Assembly: GCA_016713405.1 (NCBI GenBank) | Contig: JADJPF010000020.1 | Span: 124,001-188,000, forward strand | DNA length: 64,000 nucleotides | Source: Blastocatellia bacterium | GTDB lineage: Bacteria; Acidobacteriota; Blastocatellia; Chloracidobacteriales; JADJPF01 | Direction: 5' to 3' | Part shown: in pieces, positions 20,070-29,324 of the stretch | Layout: each line of letters opens with the position of its first letter | Position numbering within the stretch: the first letter of the stretch is position 1 | Position numbers and translations under genes: made by a program | Notes under the pieces: generated by a model | Seen by the model: only the letters and a program-made list of their open reading frames with translations | The model's database searches: none | Told to the model about the DNA's origin: nothing

Positions 20070-21470
20070 TTAGAAGTTAATCATATGTCCAACTAAGCCA
20101 TGAGCCGCTTCCTTGACAGCTTCGCTTAATGTTGGATGTGCATGAATATTTCGGGCGACTTCTTCAGCGGTTAATTCCCATTTTTGGGCTAAGGTTAGTT
20201 CGGGTAGCAGTTCTGTAACATCTGGCCCAATCATATGTCCACCTAGTAATTCACCATATTTTTTATCGCTAATTAATTTTACAAAGCCTGTAGCGTCACC
20301 TAAGCCGTGTGCTTTACCATTGGCTTGGAAAGGGAATTTGGCTACTTGGACATCATAGCCTTTTTCACGGGCTTGTTTTTCGGTATAACCAAAGCTGGCA
20401 ACTTGAGGTTGGCAATAAGTTGCACGTGGCACCATATCAAAATTTATTTCTATGGTTTCAGCACCAGCAATATTTTCTGCTGCAATAACTCCCATTGATT
20501 CTGCTACGTGAGCAAGCATAAATTTTGCAGTAACATCACCAATAGCATAAATATGGGGGACGCTGGTTTGCATTTTGCCATTAATATTAATTGCGCCACG
20601 TTCGGTAAGTTTTACACCAGTGTTTTCTAGTCCATAGCCTTCAGTGCGAGGCTTAAAGCCTATAGCTTGAAGTATTTTATCTGCTTCTAAAACTTGTTGT
20701 GTACCATCAGGCCCGGTGACAGTAACACGAACATTTTTTCCTGTATCTTCAATATTATCAACGCGGGTTTTAGTCATTATTTTAATGCCGCTACGTTGAT
20801 ATTGTTTATGTAATTCTGCTGAAACTTCTTCATCTTCTAAAGGAACAACACGGTCTAAAAACTCTACAATTGTGACATCAACATCATAATTGTGCATTAC
20901 ATAAGCAAACTCTACTCCAATTGCACCAGCACCAGCAATAATAATGCTGCTAGGTAGATTATCTTGCATAATCTGTTCTTCGTAAGTGACAACTCTTTCA
21001 CTTAGTTTTGAGCCAGGAATTAACCGAGTAGTTGTACCAGCCGCAATAATACAATGCTTAAATCTAATAATTTCTTCTCCACCTTTATTTAATTTGACTT
21101 GTAGGTTGTGTGGATCAAGAAAATTTGCCCAGCCTTCATATTCATCAATTTTATTTTTACGCATTAAAAAGTGGACACCTTTAACGCGGCCATCAGCAAC
21201 TTTACGGCTACGGCGAAAAGCTTCGCCATAATCAAAAGACACTTTACCATCTACTTTAATACCAAAGGTTTTGGCCTCTTTTTTGAAAATATGGGCTAGT
21301 TCTGCATTTCTTAGTAATGCTTTGGAAGGAATACAACCAACATTTAAGCAAACACCACCCCAATATTGTTTTTCAACTATTGCGGTTTTTAGCCCTAGTT
21401 GGCTGGCTCGAATTGCTGCTACATAACCACCTGGGCCAGCACCTAAAACAACAACATCATATTCTTTCAC
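20070..21470 (-). CDS. lpdA: Dihydrolipoyl dehydrogenase
   Basis: The E3 flavoprotein of 2-oxoacid dehydrogenase complexes, reoxidising dihydrolipoamide with NAD. At 466 residues it is full length. It has the FAD motif VVVLGAGPGGYVAA, the redox disulfide in CLNVGCIPSKALL, the NAD motif IIIAGAGAIGVEFA, the second FAD site IYAIGDVTAKFMLAH, and the catalytic His-Glu pair in HAHPTLSEAVKEA near the C-terminus. No E1 or E2 gene is in the window. The gene carries its own terminator and appears monocistronic. Confidence 0.97.
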   Translation of the reverse strand: MKEYDVVVLGAGPGGYVAAIRASQLGLKTAIVEKQYWGGVCLNVGCIPSKALLRNAELAHIFKKEAKTFGIKVDGKVSFDYGEAFRRSRKVADGRVKGVHFLMRKNKIDEYEGWANFLDPHNLQVKLNKGGEEIIRFKHCIIAAGTTTRLIPGSKLSERVVTYEEQIMQDNLPSSIIIAGAGAIGVEFAYVMHNYDVDVTIVEFLDRVVPLEDEEVSAELHKQYQRSGIKIMTKTRVDNIEDTGKNVRVTVTGPDGTQQVLEADKILQAIGFKPRTEGYGLENTGVKLTERGAININGKMQTSVPHIYAIGDVTAKFMLAHVAESMGVIAAENIAGAETIEINFDMVPRATYCQPQVASFGYTEKQAREKGYDVQVAKFPFQANGKAHGLGDATGFVKLISDKKYGELLGGHMIGPDVTELLPELTLAQKWELTAEEVARNIHAHPTLSEAVKEAAHGLVGHMINF

Positions 21471-21607
21471 GGTTAAAACCTCCTAAAAAGTTGAGAAAAA
21501 TTAATTATAATAAAACCTATTTATAAAATCGCTATAATGGATTATAACCTAGTTTTTGTAAATGCTAATTGGTTGTGGATTAAGTACATTGTAAACTTAT
21601 TTGCGAA

Positions 21608-21934
21608 ATGAAATATCTTAAAATTTTGGGGGTGTTTGTGGAAAGATTTACTAACTTACAATCTATTGAGGATTTAACAGAGCTTTTTTGTAATGAGTGT
21701 GGCTTACTTGAAAGAAGAAAAAGCGGACGTTGCCCTACAGGACAAGCTACATGTGGTGCGCAAATTAATCAAATTTATCAATTACGTTCGGCTTACTCTG
21801 GCTTACCTATAGGAACTAAAGTAAGGATTAGAGACATTTTTTGGTCTATAAAACATGATTATGCTACGGTGACTATTGCAACAATGCAAAATAATCGTTT
21901 TGGAATGACTTGGACATTATTAGAGAAAGTCTAA
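21608..21934 (+). CDS. Small cysteine-containing protein, unknown
   Basis: Not recognised. The protein has up to 108 residues, with four Cys in a CNECGLLERRKSGRCPTGQ ... CGA arrangement that could bind zinc, and a beta-rich C-terminal half (GTKVRIRDIFWSIKHDYATV). Two starts are possible: ATG at 21608 without a ribosome site, or GTG at 21638 with GGGGGTG just upstream, which would give 98 residues. It is divergent from lpdA and convergent with the next gene. Confidence 0.6.
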   Translation: MKYLKILGVFVERFTNLQSIEDLTELFCNECGLLERRKSGRCPTGQATCGAQINQIYQLRSAYSGLPIGTKVRIRDIFWSIKHDYATVTIATMQNNRFGMTWTLLEKV

Positions 21935-21950
21935 AAGCTAATTTTAAGTA

Positions 21951-22415
21951 CTATTCTAAAGGTAAAGTTGGGTTTACATCTGGAATTAAGATTTCTCCTA
22001 CATCAATATTATCTAAGCAAAGACGGTAATTTTCCCATGCTTCTGTATCAAGTAAATAAAAATCATTAGCACGTAAAAACCAAAGCACTTTTTCTGGAGT
22101 AAAACCAAAAACTAGTGCTTTATAGCCGCCTATTTCCATAGCTAGACAAAGTTCGTCAAGTTGAGGATCTTTTAATATTACAGAAAATGTAGTATGTACA
22201 AACTTGCCGGTAACATGGCTTAGTCGGGTTTCAATATGTAGTATATCTGTGCGAGCATGAGAAATTAACCTAGCCTTAGGAAAATATTCTTGGACAGCGG
22301 CTAAAATCTGGGCATCAACAAAAGGGCCTGCAAGACGATTGATCGTGCGACCAATAATTGACGTTTTAAGCATTGTCCAAATGGCTGAGTTTTGATTTTT
22401 TCCTTGTTCTGACAT
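21951..22415 (-). CDS. Conserved hypothetical protein, 154 aa
   Basis: Not recognised. The ATG (complement of 22413-22415) follows GAGGAAAAG and is preferred over an in-frame upstream start that would add 16 unlikely residues. The soluble alpha/beta protein has no signal or TM segment. Segments such as ARLISHARTDILHIETRL and LDELCLAMEIGGYKALVFG look structured. It is divergent from the FhaA-like gene. Confidence 0.6.
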   Translation of the reverse strand: MSEQGKNQNSAIWTMLKTSIIGRTINRLAGPFVDAQILAAVQEYFPKARLISHARTDILHIETRLSHVTGKFVHTTFSVILKDPQLDELCLAMEIGGYKALVFGFTPEKVLWFLRANDFYLLDTEAWENYRLCLDNIDVGEILIPDVNPTLPLE

Positions 22416-22548
22416 CTTTTCCTCTTTTTTTGTACAGAATAACGAAAAAATTATTTTAGGCAAGACAAAAGAATCAAGTATTTGTAAAATTTTAAGAAGA
22501 AAAATAAAAAAATAAAGGCACCCATAGAAATTAAAATAAAAAATAGTT

Positions 22549-23552
22549 ATGAGTAAAACAATTACAGAAATTACTTTAGGGCTAGAACAATTTTTGTTGA
22601 TAATTTCAACTACTGCTATTAGTTATGATGAAATTTCCCCACATTATTTTCACAAGAACTTTTTCAACAACTAGAAGCAAAAAAACTTGTTTGGGAAAAT
22701 AATTACACTTATGTTCCTAATATAATTCATATTTTTGTTCCAACGGTAAAACCTAAGAAAATACAGGATTTAGAAACAATTTTTTCTACCAAGGCATTTT
22801 ACCAACATATTTATTCTTATATTCAAGCAAAAGGTTATAAGTTATTTGATTTTTTACGCACAGAAATAGATCTACTTCCTGGCGTAGCATCAAAAACAAA
22901 GTCAGGACGCTTAAAAAGTCGCTGTATGGTAAGAATAGAATGGCCTAATAGCAAGCAATCGCCCAGTGGGTTTGATGTTCTAGTTGAGGCTAATGCTTCG
23001 CGTATTATCAAAGTTGGACATCCAAAAACAGAAGTTTCACCTCTAGCATTGCTACAAACGGTTAATGCCCGTGCTTTTAGAGAGCATTACCTAATCGTTA
23101 AACCACTTACTTATTTAGGACGTTCACAGAATGTTTTTTCTGTTGAAGGTCTAGTACAAGAAAAAAATCATTTTGCTTTTTCTCGAACAGGAGATTCAAT
23201 TAATAAATCTATTTCTCGTCGTCATGCTTGTATTGAATTTCGGGACGGGCAGTTTTTCTTAAAAGATTGTAATAGCCGCCGTGGAACAGCTATACAAAGA
23301 TTTAAGCAAGGTTGGCAAGAATTAACTGTTCCGTCTAATGATATAGGAGTTCCTCTAGAAGATCATGACATCATTCGTTTAGGTAATGCTTTAGTTACAT
23401 TTGAACATATTAAAATAGAACAACTACCAGATTTATTAAAGAGATTATTTTCCGAAGGCCATATAGATACAGGAATGTTACAGGATACAAAAGAAAGACA
23501 AGATAATTCTCAGCGTACATTTACTAAATTACTTAAATATTTTGATACATAA
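22549..23552 (+). pseudogene. FhaA-like protein (DUF3662-type N-domain plus FHA), frameshifted
   Basis: A protein of about 334 residues. The N-terminal part (LFSQELFQQLEAKKLVW, YTYVPNIIHIFVPT, GYKLFDFLRTEIDLLPG) resembles the DUF3662/FhaA N-terminal domain. The C-terminal FHA domain has YLGRSQNV, SISRRHACIEF and KDCNSRRGT. The ATG at 22549 gives MSKTITEITLGLEQF, then the frame is lost near C4 22637-22640; one added base joins it to SQELFQQLEA. FHA binds phosphothreonine, so a Ser/Thr kinase client is likely. The last 20 bases overlap the convergent archaemetzincin gene. Confidence 0.75.
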
Positions 23553-24096
23553 GTATTTCAGCTAGCGTATGCAGACAATCAGGACAAAACTTAGCTTGCT
23601 TTTTTTCTACTGCTTCTAAGTTAGCAGAAAAAGACATTACACAACGTTTGTTTAAGCAATGTCTAAGTCCGATAACGTGGCCTAATTCATGAGTTACTTC
23701 TTTGCAAAGAATGGAAATTAGGGAATCAAAATTTTGTGAGTTCAAGTCTGTTAATCTTGCTAAGGAAATAATAGCTATTCGGCCTGCTACTTCTGCTTCT
23801 CCAAAAACAAAAGTGCTGCCACTTGAAAATAAATCTTTAGAAAAAATTGCTATAGTACGGTAGTTATTAGGGGATAGGGGTTTAAGATAAGCTAAAATAG
23901 CAGTAGAGTCATATTGCTGGCGTTTTTTATTGTAAGCAAATTCTAAATTTAATTGTTTTATTTCTACTTTACATAAGGCATTAAATAAAGGCTCAAGATG
24001 ATTAATTAATGAGTTAATTAATTCGTTTTTTATAGGTTGTAATAAAAGTAGAAGAATGTTTAATTTATTTGAGTTGTAATTTTGTGATAAGCTCAT
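23533..24096 (-). CDS. Archaemetzincin-like zinc metalloprotease
   Basis: A 187-residue protein with the archaemetzincin signature: catalytic zinc site HELGHVIGLRH, then C-x4-C (CLNKRC), the Met-turn VM, and a distal CPDC that completes a second structural zinc site. The spacing between Met and the last CxxC is 16, about the family value. Upstream strands (STFVFGEAEVAGRIAIISLARL) also fit. No signal peptide, so it is cytoplasmic. Archaemetzincins are common in archaea and vertebrates and sporadic in bacteria; natural substrates are unknown. Confidence 0.88.
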   Translation of the reverse strand: MSLSQNYNSNKLNILLLLLQPIKNELINSLINHLEPLFNALCKVEIKQLNLEFAYNKKRQQYDSTAILAYLKPLSPNNYRTIAIFSKDLFSSGSTFVFGEAEVAGRIAIISLARLTDLNSQNFDSLISILCKEVTHELGHVIGLRHCLNKRCVMSFSANLEAVEKKQAKFCPDCLHTLAEILMYQNI

Positions 24097-24227
24097 AAGT
24101 AATCAAGTAATAACCAGTAAGTAATAAAATTTTTTGGATAGAGACTGCGTAGCATTTTAGCCTTTTTATATTGGGTCGTGATAGAATCTTGCAACTTTCG
24201 TAGTTAGTCAAGGAGTTAGTCAATTTT

Positions 24228-24461
24228 ATGGCCGATAAGACAAAAAAACATCCAGAAAATATTTTTGGTCGCTTTTATGTTGATGTTGAATGTATTGACT
24301 GTGATGTTTGTAGAGATACTGCCCCTAGTAATTTTACTCGCCAAGATGATGATGGATATTCTTATGTTTATAAACAACCTGAATCACCAGAAGAGGAAGA
24401 ACAATGCCAAGAGGCAATGGATTCTTGCCCAGTAACAGCAATTGGAGATAATGGAGATTAG
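24228..24461 (+). CDS. Single-cluster ferredoxin
   Basis: A 77-residue ferredoxin. The cluster ligands are the three Cys of CIDCDVC and a distal Cys in SCPVTAIG, the pattern of monocluster [4Fe-4S] ferredoxins. It is acidic overall, with a Glu-rich stretch (SPEEEEQCQEAM). It carries electrons in the cytoplasm; the redox partner is unknown. It lies 60 bases upstream of the glycosyltransferase cluster on the same strand and may or may not belong to it. Confidence 0.92.
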   Translation: MADKTKKHPENIFGRFYVDVECIDCDVCRDTAPSNFTRQDDDGYSYVYKQPESPEEEEQCQEAMDSCPVTAIGDNGD

Positions 24462-24521
24462 CCAATAGAATCAAAATTAAGTAACAAAAATAGAAGTTAT
24501 TGAGTTATTTAATAAAGTGAG

Positions 24522-25820
24522 ATGAAATTACTAGCATTTGCCCAACAAATAAGCTTATTTCTTCCCAAAGTTAAGACTTCTGTATGGATTTATGGGGAAA
24601 ACTTTGATGATTTTGAAACTTTCCGAAAAGCTATTAGTGCCTTTCAAAACTATTTTCCTAAACAACATTGGGTTTTTACTTGCCCAGATTTAAGTAGTAT
24701 TGCTTCCTTAAAAAGTCGTTATATTGATGATTTTATTTTTCTCACACCTTTAAGTATTGTTTTTTCAAGATTTTTCCAATCAACTAACCCAAGTGCATTA
24801 ATAATTCTAAGATCTTATAAAGGGTTAAGTGAAAAAATAGTATTCTTTTTATTAAAAAATAATATTCCAATAATTTGGTTAAATATTGATAGAAAAACAC
24901 TCTTAGAAATAACAAAATTATTTTCTAATAATGTTCTATCAAGTAAAGCCTGTTTATTTGTTAGTAAAGATAGTGAAATTGTAGAACAACTTAATAATAG
25001 AGGATTTAGCAAACAAACTATTTTAATAAATGATAATTTCTGGGATGAGATTTCTAAAAAAAATCAATTTGATTTATTAGAACAGCATTTATTTAATATA
25101 AATCAATTAGATAAAACAAGTGTGTTAATTCCAACATTTCGTGACAAAATAGGACAAAGTTACTTTTGGAAAAAAATAGCAAAGTATTTTTCTAAACATA
25201 GAATAGATACTTTAGAAGAGTTAAAACAAAAATTAGGTTATCCAGAAACAATTTTATGCTTAGGTAATGGCCCATCATCAGAGGATCCATTACTTTTTAA
25301 TCTAAAATATGATGTTTTGTTTCGAGTAAATTTTATTTGGCAAGAGCGTAAGCTTTTTGATAATCCTGATGTTGTTTTTGTAGGTAGCCCAAAGACTTTT
25401 CAAAAAGTTAAAGGTTGCATCTATAGTATATCTACTATTAGAAAAGAAGAAGGAATGTTGCTACGTCGCCTTTGGACAGAGGGGCTAAGCCCAATGAGCT
25501 TTTTTACTATCGAAAGATTATTAGGTTTTTGTAATGATATAGAACATAATGATAAATTAAGCACAGGTATATTGATGTTGATGGTAGCTGTAGCTTTACA
25601 GCCTAAACGCTTAGTTATAGCTGGGATGGATTTATACCAGCATTCAGAAGGACGCTATCCCGGAGATTTACATTCAAATAACAAATATGCTCCTAACCAT
25701 AATGTAGATTCTGAGTTAGAAGCTATTAGCCAAATCTTAAGTCAATATGACAAAGAATTAATGATTATTGGAGATATTTTATGGAAATCTTTAGTAGAAT
25801 TAGGGATTAATTGTAGATAA
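24522..25820 (+). CDS. Two-part glycosyltransferase: GT30-N-like region plus sialyltransferase-like domain
   Basis: A 432-residue protein. The C-terminal domain has GNGPSS at 248-253, then DVLFRVNFIWQE, VVFVGSPKTFQK and LSTGILMLMVAVAL followed by VIAGMDLY. This is the layout of CMP-sugar-using sialyltransferase-like families (GT42/GT29, also DUF115). The N-terminal part (about 40-175: HWVFTCPDL, FFQSTNPSALIILRS, IPIIWLNID, CLFVSKDSEIVEQLNNRGF) resembles the N-domain of Kdo transferases (GT30). A role adding an acidic sugar such as Kdo or a sialic acid to a glycan is inferred. First gene of a six-gene run. Confidence 0.65.
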   Translation: MKLLAFAQQISLFLPKVKTSVWIYGENFDDFETFRKAISAFQNYFPKQHWVFTCPDLSSIASLKSRYIDDFIFLTPLSIVFSRFFQSTNPSALIILRSYKGLSEKIVFFLLKNNIPIIWLNIDRKTLLEITKLFSNNVLSSKACLFVSKDSEIVEQLNNRGFSKQTILINDNFWDEISKKNQFDLLEQHLFNINQLDKTSVLIPTFRDKIGQSYFWKKIAKYFSKHRIDTLEELKQKLGYPETILCLGNGPSSEDPLLFNLKYDVLFRVNFIWQERKLFDNPDVVFVGSPKTFQKVKGCIYSISTIRKEEGMLLRRLWTEGLSPMSFFTIERLLGFCNDIEHNDKLSTGILMLMVAVALQPKRLVIAGMDLYQHSEGRYPGDLHSNNKYAPNHNVDSELEAISQILSQYDKELMIIGDILWKSLVELGINCR

Positions 25821-25835
25821 ACTTTTTTGTAACTT

Positions 25836-26690
25836 ATGGAAACTATACAAGTTTATGTTGGTGCAACTGAAAAAGAGTTAATACCATTTAAGATATTAGA
25901 GTATTCTATTGTCAAAAATACAAAATCTATAGTTAATGTATTTCCTTTGTATCAAAGTAATATTAAAATACCTATTGCTAAAGATCCTAAAAATCAACCG
26001 TTTACAGCATTTTCTTTTCAGCGGTTTTTAATTCCTGAGATACAAAAATTTTCTGGTAAAGCTATTTATTTAGATTCAGATATGATTGTATTTCAAGATA
26101 TCAAAAAGCTTTGGGAAATAGTTTTTGAGGGAGCAGAGCTTTTAAGTTTAAAGCAATTTAAGGCAACTTTAGCACAGCATAGTGTTTTGTTAATAGATTG
26201 TGAAAAACTTAAGTGGGATATAAAAGAAATAATCAAACAACTTGATCAAAATATATTTAGTTATAGAGAGTTAATGCAAGATTTAATTATTGCTAAAAAT
26301 AAAGCCTACACTATTCCAGAAGAGTGGAATTCATTAGAAAACTTTGAAAAAGAAAAAACAGCTTTGCTTCATTTTACTAAAATTCATACTCAGCCCTGGC
26401 TTTCAACAAAAAATCCACTAAGCTATCTTTGGTTTCAACTTTTATTTGAGGCTATAGACAAAAATATTGTTTCTTTAGACCTTATTAAAGAACATATTAA
26501 AGCAGGATTTATTAGACCTTCTTTAGTTTGGCAGATTGAAAATAGGGTAGAAGATAGTCAAAAAATACCTTCAAAAATTATTCAAAAACTAGATAATAAA
26601 TTCGTTAACCCGCTTATAAAAAAGCTTCCAATTTTAACAAGAGCAAAACTATTTTTGATAAATAATTGGGAAAACATAACTTTAAGGTAA
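25836..26690 (+). CDS. GT8-like glycosyltransferase
   Basis: A 284-residue protein opening with METIQVYVGATEKEL, as in GT8 retaining glycosyltransferases. The metal and nucleotide-sugar DxD motif is D80-S-D82 in IYLDSDMIVF, preceded by FSFQRFLIPE. A distal LLHFTKIHTQPW supplies the usual His of this family. It should transfer a sugar from a UDP donor; acceptor unknown. It starts 15 bases after the upstream gene and ends 4 bases before the next, so it is within an operon. No strong ribosome site is seen. Confidence 0.85.
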   Translation: METIQVYVGATEKELIPFKILEYSIVKNTKSIVNVFPLYQSNIKIPIAKDPKNQPFTAFSFQRFLIPEIQKFSGKAIYLDSDMIVFQDIKKLWEIVFEGAELLSLKQFKATLAQHSVLLIDCEKLKWDIKEIIKQLDQNIFSYRELMQDLIIAKNKAYTIPEEWNSLENFEKEKTALLHFTKIHTQPWLSTKNPLSYLWFQLLFEAIDKNIVSLDLIKEHIKAGFIRPSLVWQIENRVEDSQKIPSKIIQKLDNKFVNPLIKKLPILTRAKLFLINNWENITLR

Positions 26691-26694
26691 ATTT

Positions 26695-27570
26695 ATGTCA
26701 CTACTATCAAAACTTACACCTGACCAAGTTATTGAAAAACCTTTTCCACATATAGTAGTGGAAAATATCTTGGAACCTGCATTTTGTGAACAACTTATAA
26801 AAGAATTTCCTAAACTTAATAAATTTACTAAAGGTAAAAAATACAATGATAACCACAAAATTTATTTACCAGCTTATAGAGCTATCAATGATTCTACTTT
26901 GTCCGACTCTTGGAGAAAATTCACTATAGAACATTGTGAGGATGCGATTTGGAAAGATGCTCTTAGATTATTTAGACCTTATATACTTAAAGAATATCCA
27001 GATTTTGAACAAAGGTTTGCTTTGCTAGATGAACTAGAAACAGCACTTAGAGACAAAAGTACAAATTCAAATATTGCAAAAAATCAAGTCTTGTTAGACT
27101 CAAAAATATTAATACATACTCCTATTTTTAATCAAACTTGTGTACAACGACAGCCACACCTTAAGATATTAAAAACACTTTTTCTTTCGTATTTATCCTT
27201 AAAACCAGATGAGGATAAATCCGAAGGTGCAGAACATATTTTTTATTCATTAAAGCCAGGAAAAGAGTTGATTTTAGGCGATCATCAAGTTGTAGATATT
27301 GAACTGTTAAACATAGAAAAAGTTATTCCTTACAAAAAAAATACATTTGTTATATTTATGAATACACCAAATGCAATTCAAGGTGTTGCTGCACGTTCAC
27401 CAAGTCCTATACCTTATATGGCGCATCATTTTACTATGCACGTAAAAGAAGCTTTATTTACCTGTAAACTTAAGCCAGGCGTGATGGCTTCAGAAATAGA
27501 AAACTTAATGCCTTGGTATAAAAAATATCCTAGAACAATAAAAAGAATGATTAATAATATGATCAGATAA
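26695..27570 (+). CDS. 2OG-Fe(II) oxygenase-fold protein lacking active-site residues
   Basis: A 291-residue relative of the two downstream oxygenases. It shares the opening (EKPFPHIVVENILEP), the LLDSKILIHTPIF segment and YKKNTFVIFMNTPNA. Aligned by eye with the protein at 28488, the iron-binding HxD has become H155-L-K157, the distal His is Q229 (NAIQGV against NSFHGV), and the 2OG-binding Arg after FP is Y241. Iron and 2OG binding are therefore probably lost, leaving a structural or regulatory role. The frame is intact over full length, which argues against simple decay. AAGG overlaps the upstream stop as ribosome site. Confidence 0.75.
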   Translation: MSLLSKLTPDQVIEKPFPHIVVENILEPAFCEQLIKEFPKLNKFTKGKKYNDNHKIYLPAYRAINDSTLSDSWRKFTIEHCEDAIWKDALRLFRPYILKEYPDFEQRFALLDELETALRDKSTNSNIAKNQVLLDSKILIHTPIFNQTCVQRQPHLKILKTLFLSYLSLKPDEDKSEGAEHIFYSLKPGKELILGDHQVVDIELLNIEKVIPYKKNTFVIFMNTPNAIQGVAARSPSPIPYMAHHFTMHVKEALFTCKLKPGVMASEIENLMPWYKKYPRTIKRMINNMIR

Positions 27571-27590
27571 ATAATTTTTAATAGTAAATT

Positions 27591-28475
27591 ATGAAAAAAG
27601 AAATTATTTGGAAAACACTTATAAATATTAGTAAAACACCATTACTAATAAAGGTTTTCCAGACAAAACCAATATTAAAAGCAACATTTTATCTTAAAAT
27701 AAAACGAGCATTAAATAAGCCTCTTCCACCAGTACTTGTTTATCAAATGGGCAAGGTTGCGTCTTCCACCATTTACCAAGCATTAGTTAAAGATGAAGGT
27801 TTTATCACTTTTCATATTCATAGATTAAATCCAGTAAATATTATTAAACATCGACAAGATAGAATAGAAAAAGGTTGGCAAACTCCTGAAAAAATACACG
27901 AAATATTGTCACCTTTTGTTTATAATAATATAATAGAAAGTAAAATACCTGTAAAAATTATAACTCTTGTACGTGACCCTATTAGCAGAAATATTTCTGA
28001 TTATTTTCAAGTGCTAGATCAAATTTGGGGTATAAAAGATGCCTACTCAAAATTATCATTAGAAGAGCTTACCCAAGGCTTTTTTGAAAAACATCTAGAT
28101 TATGTTCCTTTGACCTGGTTTGATCTAGAATTTAAAGAAGTTCTAGGCGTGGATGTCTATCAATATAACTTTCCACAAGATAAAGGTTACTTACAAATTA
28201 AGTCAGGTTGTTATGATATTTTAATAATGAAACATAATCTAAATGATCAAATTAAGCAAGAAATCTTAAGAACATTTTTAGATAAAAGCTTTTCTTTGGT
28301 ATCTAAAAATGTTGCTGATGAAAAAGGCTATGCTGATATTTACCGTAAGTTTTTGGCTACAGTTAAACTACCAGCAAGTTATATAAACAAAATGTTAGAC
28401 TCAAAATATACTCAACATTTTTATAGCAGCAAAGAAATCAAAAAGTTAAAAGAAAAATGGCTAAAAAACTCTTAA
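27591..28475 (+). CDS. Sulfotransferase-like capsular polysaccharide protein
   Basis: A 294-residue protein. VLVYQMGKVASSTIYQAL (about residues 48-65) matches the 5'-phosphosulfate-binding loop of PAPS-dependent sulfotransferases. ITLVRDPISRNISDYFQ (about 125-140) matches the 3'-phosphate motif with Arg and Ser. It resembles the 'putative capsular polysaccharide synthesis' group of the fold. Likely role: sulfation of a surface glycan. It is embedded between two 2OG-fold genes, 20 bases after one and 12 before the next. No PAPS-making genes are nearby. Confidence 0.75.
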   Translation: MKKEIIWKTLINISKTPLLIKVFQTKPILKATFYLKIKRALNKPLPPVLVYQMGKVASSTIYQALVKDEGFITFHIHRLNPVNIIKHRQDRIEKGWQTPEKIHEILSPFVYNNIIESKIPVKIITLVRDPISRNISDYFQVLDQIWGIKDAYSKLSLEELTQGFFEKHLDYVPLTWFDLEFKEVLGVDVYQYNFPQDKGYLQIKSGCYDILIMKHNLNDQIKQEILRTFLDKSFSLVSKNVADEKGYADIYRKFLATVKLPASYINKMLDSKYTQHFYSSKEIKKLKEKWLKNS

Positions 28476-28487
28476 CAAAATAAATCT

Positions 28488-29324
28488 ATGGACTCCATTA
28501 TTAAGAATGTAACTAAATCACAAATCGTAGAAGAACCTTTTCCACACTTGGTTTTACAAAATGCTTTAGCAGAAGAGTTGTATAAAAAATTAGCTTTAAG
28601 CTATCCATCCTTAGAAATAATTACTAAAATAAAAACTCCTGAAAGTAATAAACGCTTTAATTTATCAACATCACATGCCCTTAATTCACTTACAATTAGC
28701 TCTTTGTGGGGAGATTTTTTAAAGACTCATACTTCACAGGATTTTTTTGACAAGTTTTTAGACTTATTTAAAGAACATATCTTAAAAATCTATCCACATT
28801 TTGAAAATAAAGTAGGAAAATTAGATAAACTAACTACAGGCATAAGAGGAATAAATACATTTTCCCAAGCAAAAGTCTTGCTAGATGCTCAATTTGCTAT
28901 CAATACACCTGTTTTTGGAAAGCCAACTTCTATAAGAGGCACTCATTTAGATAGACCAAATAAGCTTTTTACAGGTCTTTATTATTTCCGACATCCCGAA
29001 GATAGTTCTAAAGGTGGAGATCTTGAGGTTTGTAGATTAAAAAAACAAGATTTAATCCTGCATGAAAAAGAAATGGATAGCCAATATTTTGAAGTAATAA
29101 AAACTATTAAATATCAGCCAAATACTTTAGTATTATTTCTTAATACAGTTAATTCTTTTCATGGTGTTACAGTACGTGAGGTGACAACTTTTCCCAGGCT
29201 TTTTATAAATTTGCTTGGCGAAGTTCAAGATCCTTTGTTTAGTTTAGGTAAAGAGCAAATTAGTTTACAAAAAAAAATACAAAGGTTTTTTGTAAAGAAA
29301 GTTAAAAGATTAGTTTATGGATAA
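28488..29324 (+). CDS. 2OG-Fe(II) oxygenase
   Basis: A 278-residue oxygenase. The double-stranded beta helix carries the complete iron triad, H153-L-D155 (GTHLDRPNK) and H225 (NSFHGV), with a candidate 2OG-binding Arg at R237 (FPRLF). It begins with EEPFPHLVLQNALAEEL, as in the neighbour at 26695. Probably hydroxylates a glycan, lipid or protein linked to the cluster; the substrate is unknown. It overlaps the next oxygenase by 8 bases, so the two should be co-translated. Confidence 0.85.
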   Translation: MDSIIKNVTKSQIVEEPFPHLVLQNALAEELYKKLALSYPSLEIITKIKTPESNKRFNLSTSHALNSLTISSLWGDFLKTHTSQDFFDKFLDLFKEHILKIYPHFENKVGKLDKLTTGIRGINTFSQAKVLLDAQFAINTPVFGKPTSIRGTHLDRPNKLFTGLYYFRHPEDSSKGGDLEVCRLKKQDLILHEKEMDSQYFEVIKTIKYQPNTLVLFLNTVNSFHGVTVREVTTFPRLFINLLGEVQDPLFSLGKEQISLQKKIQRFFVKKVKRLVYG

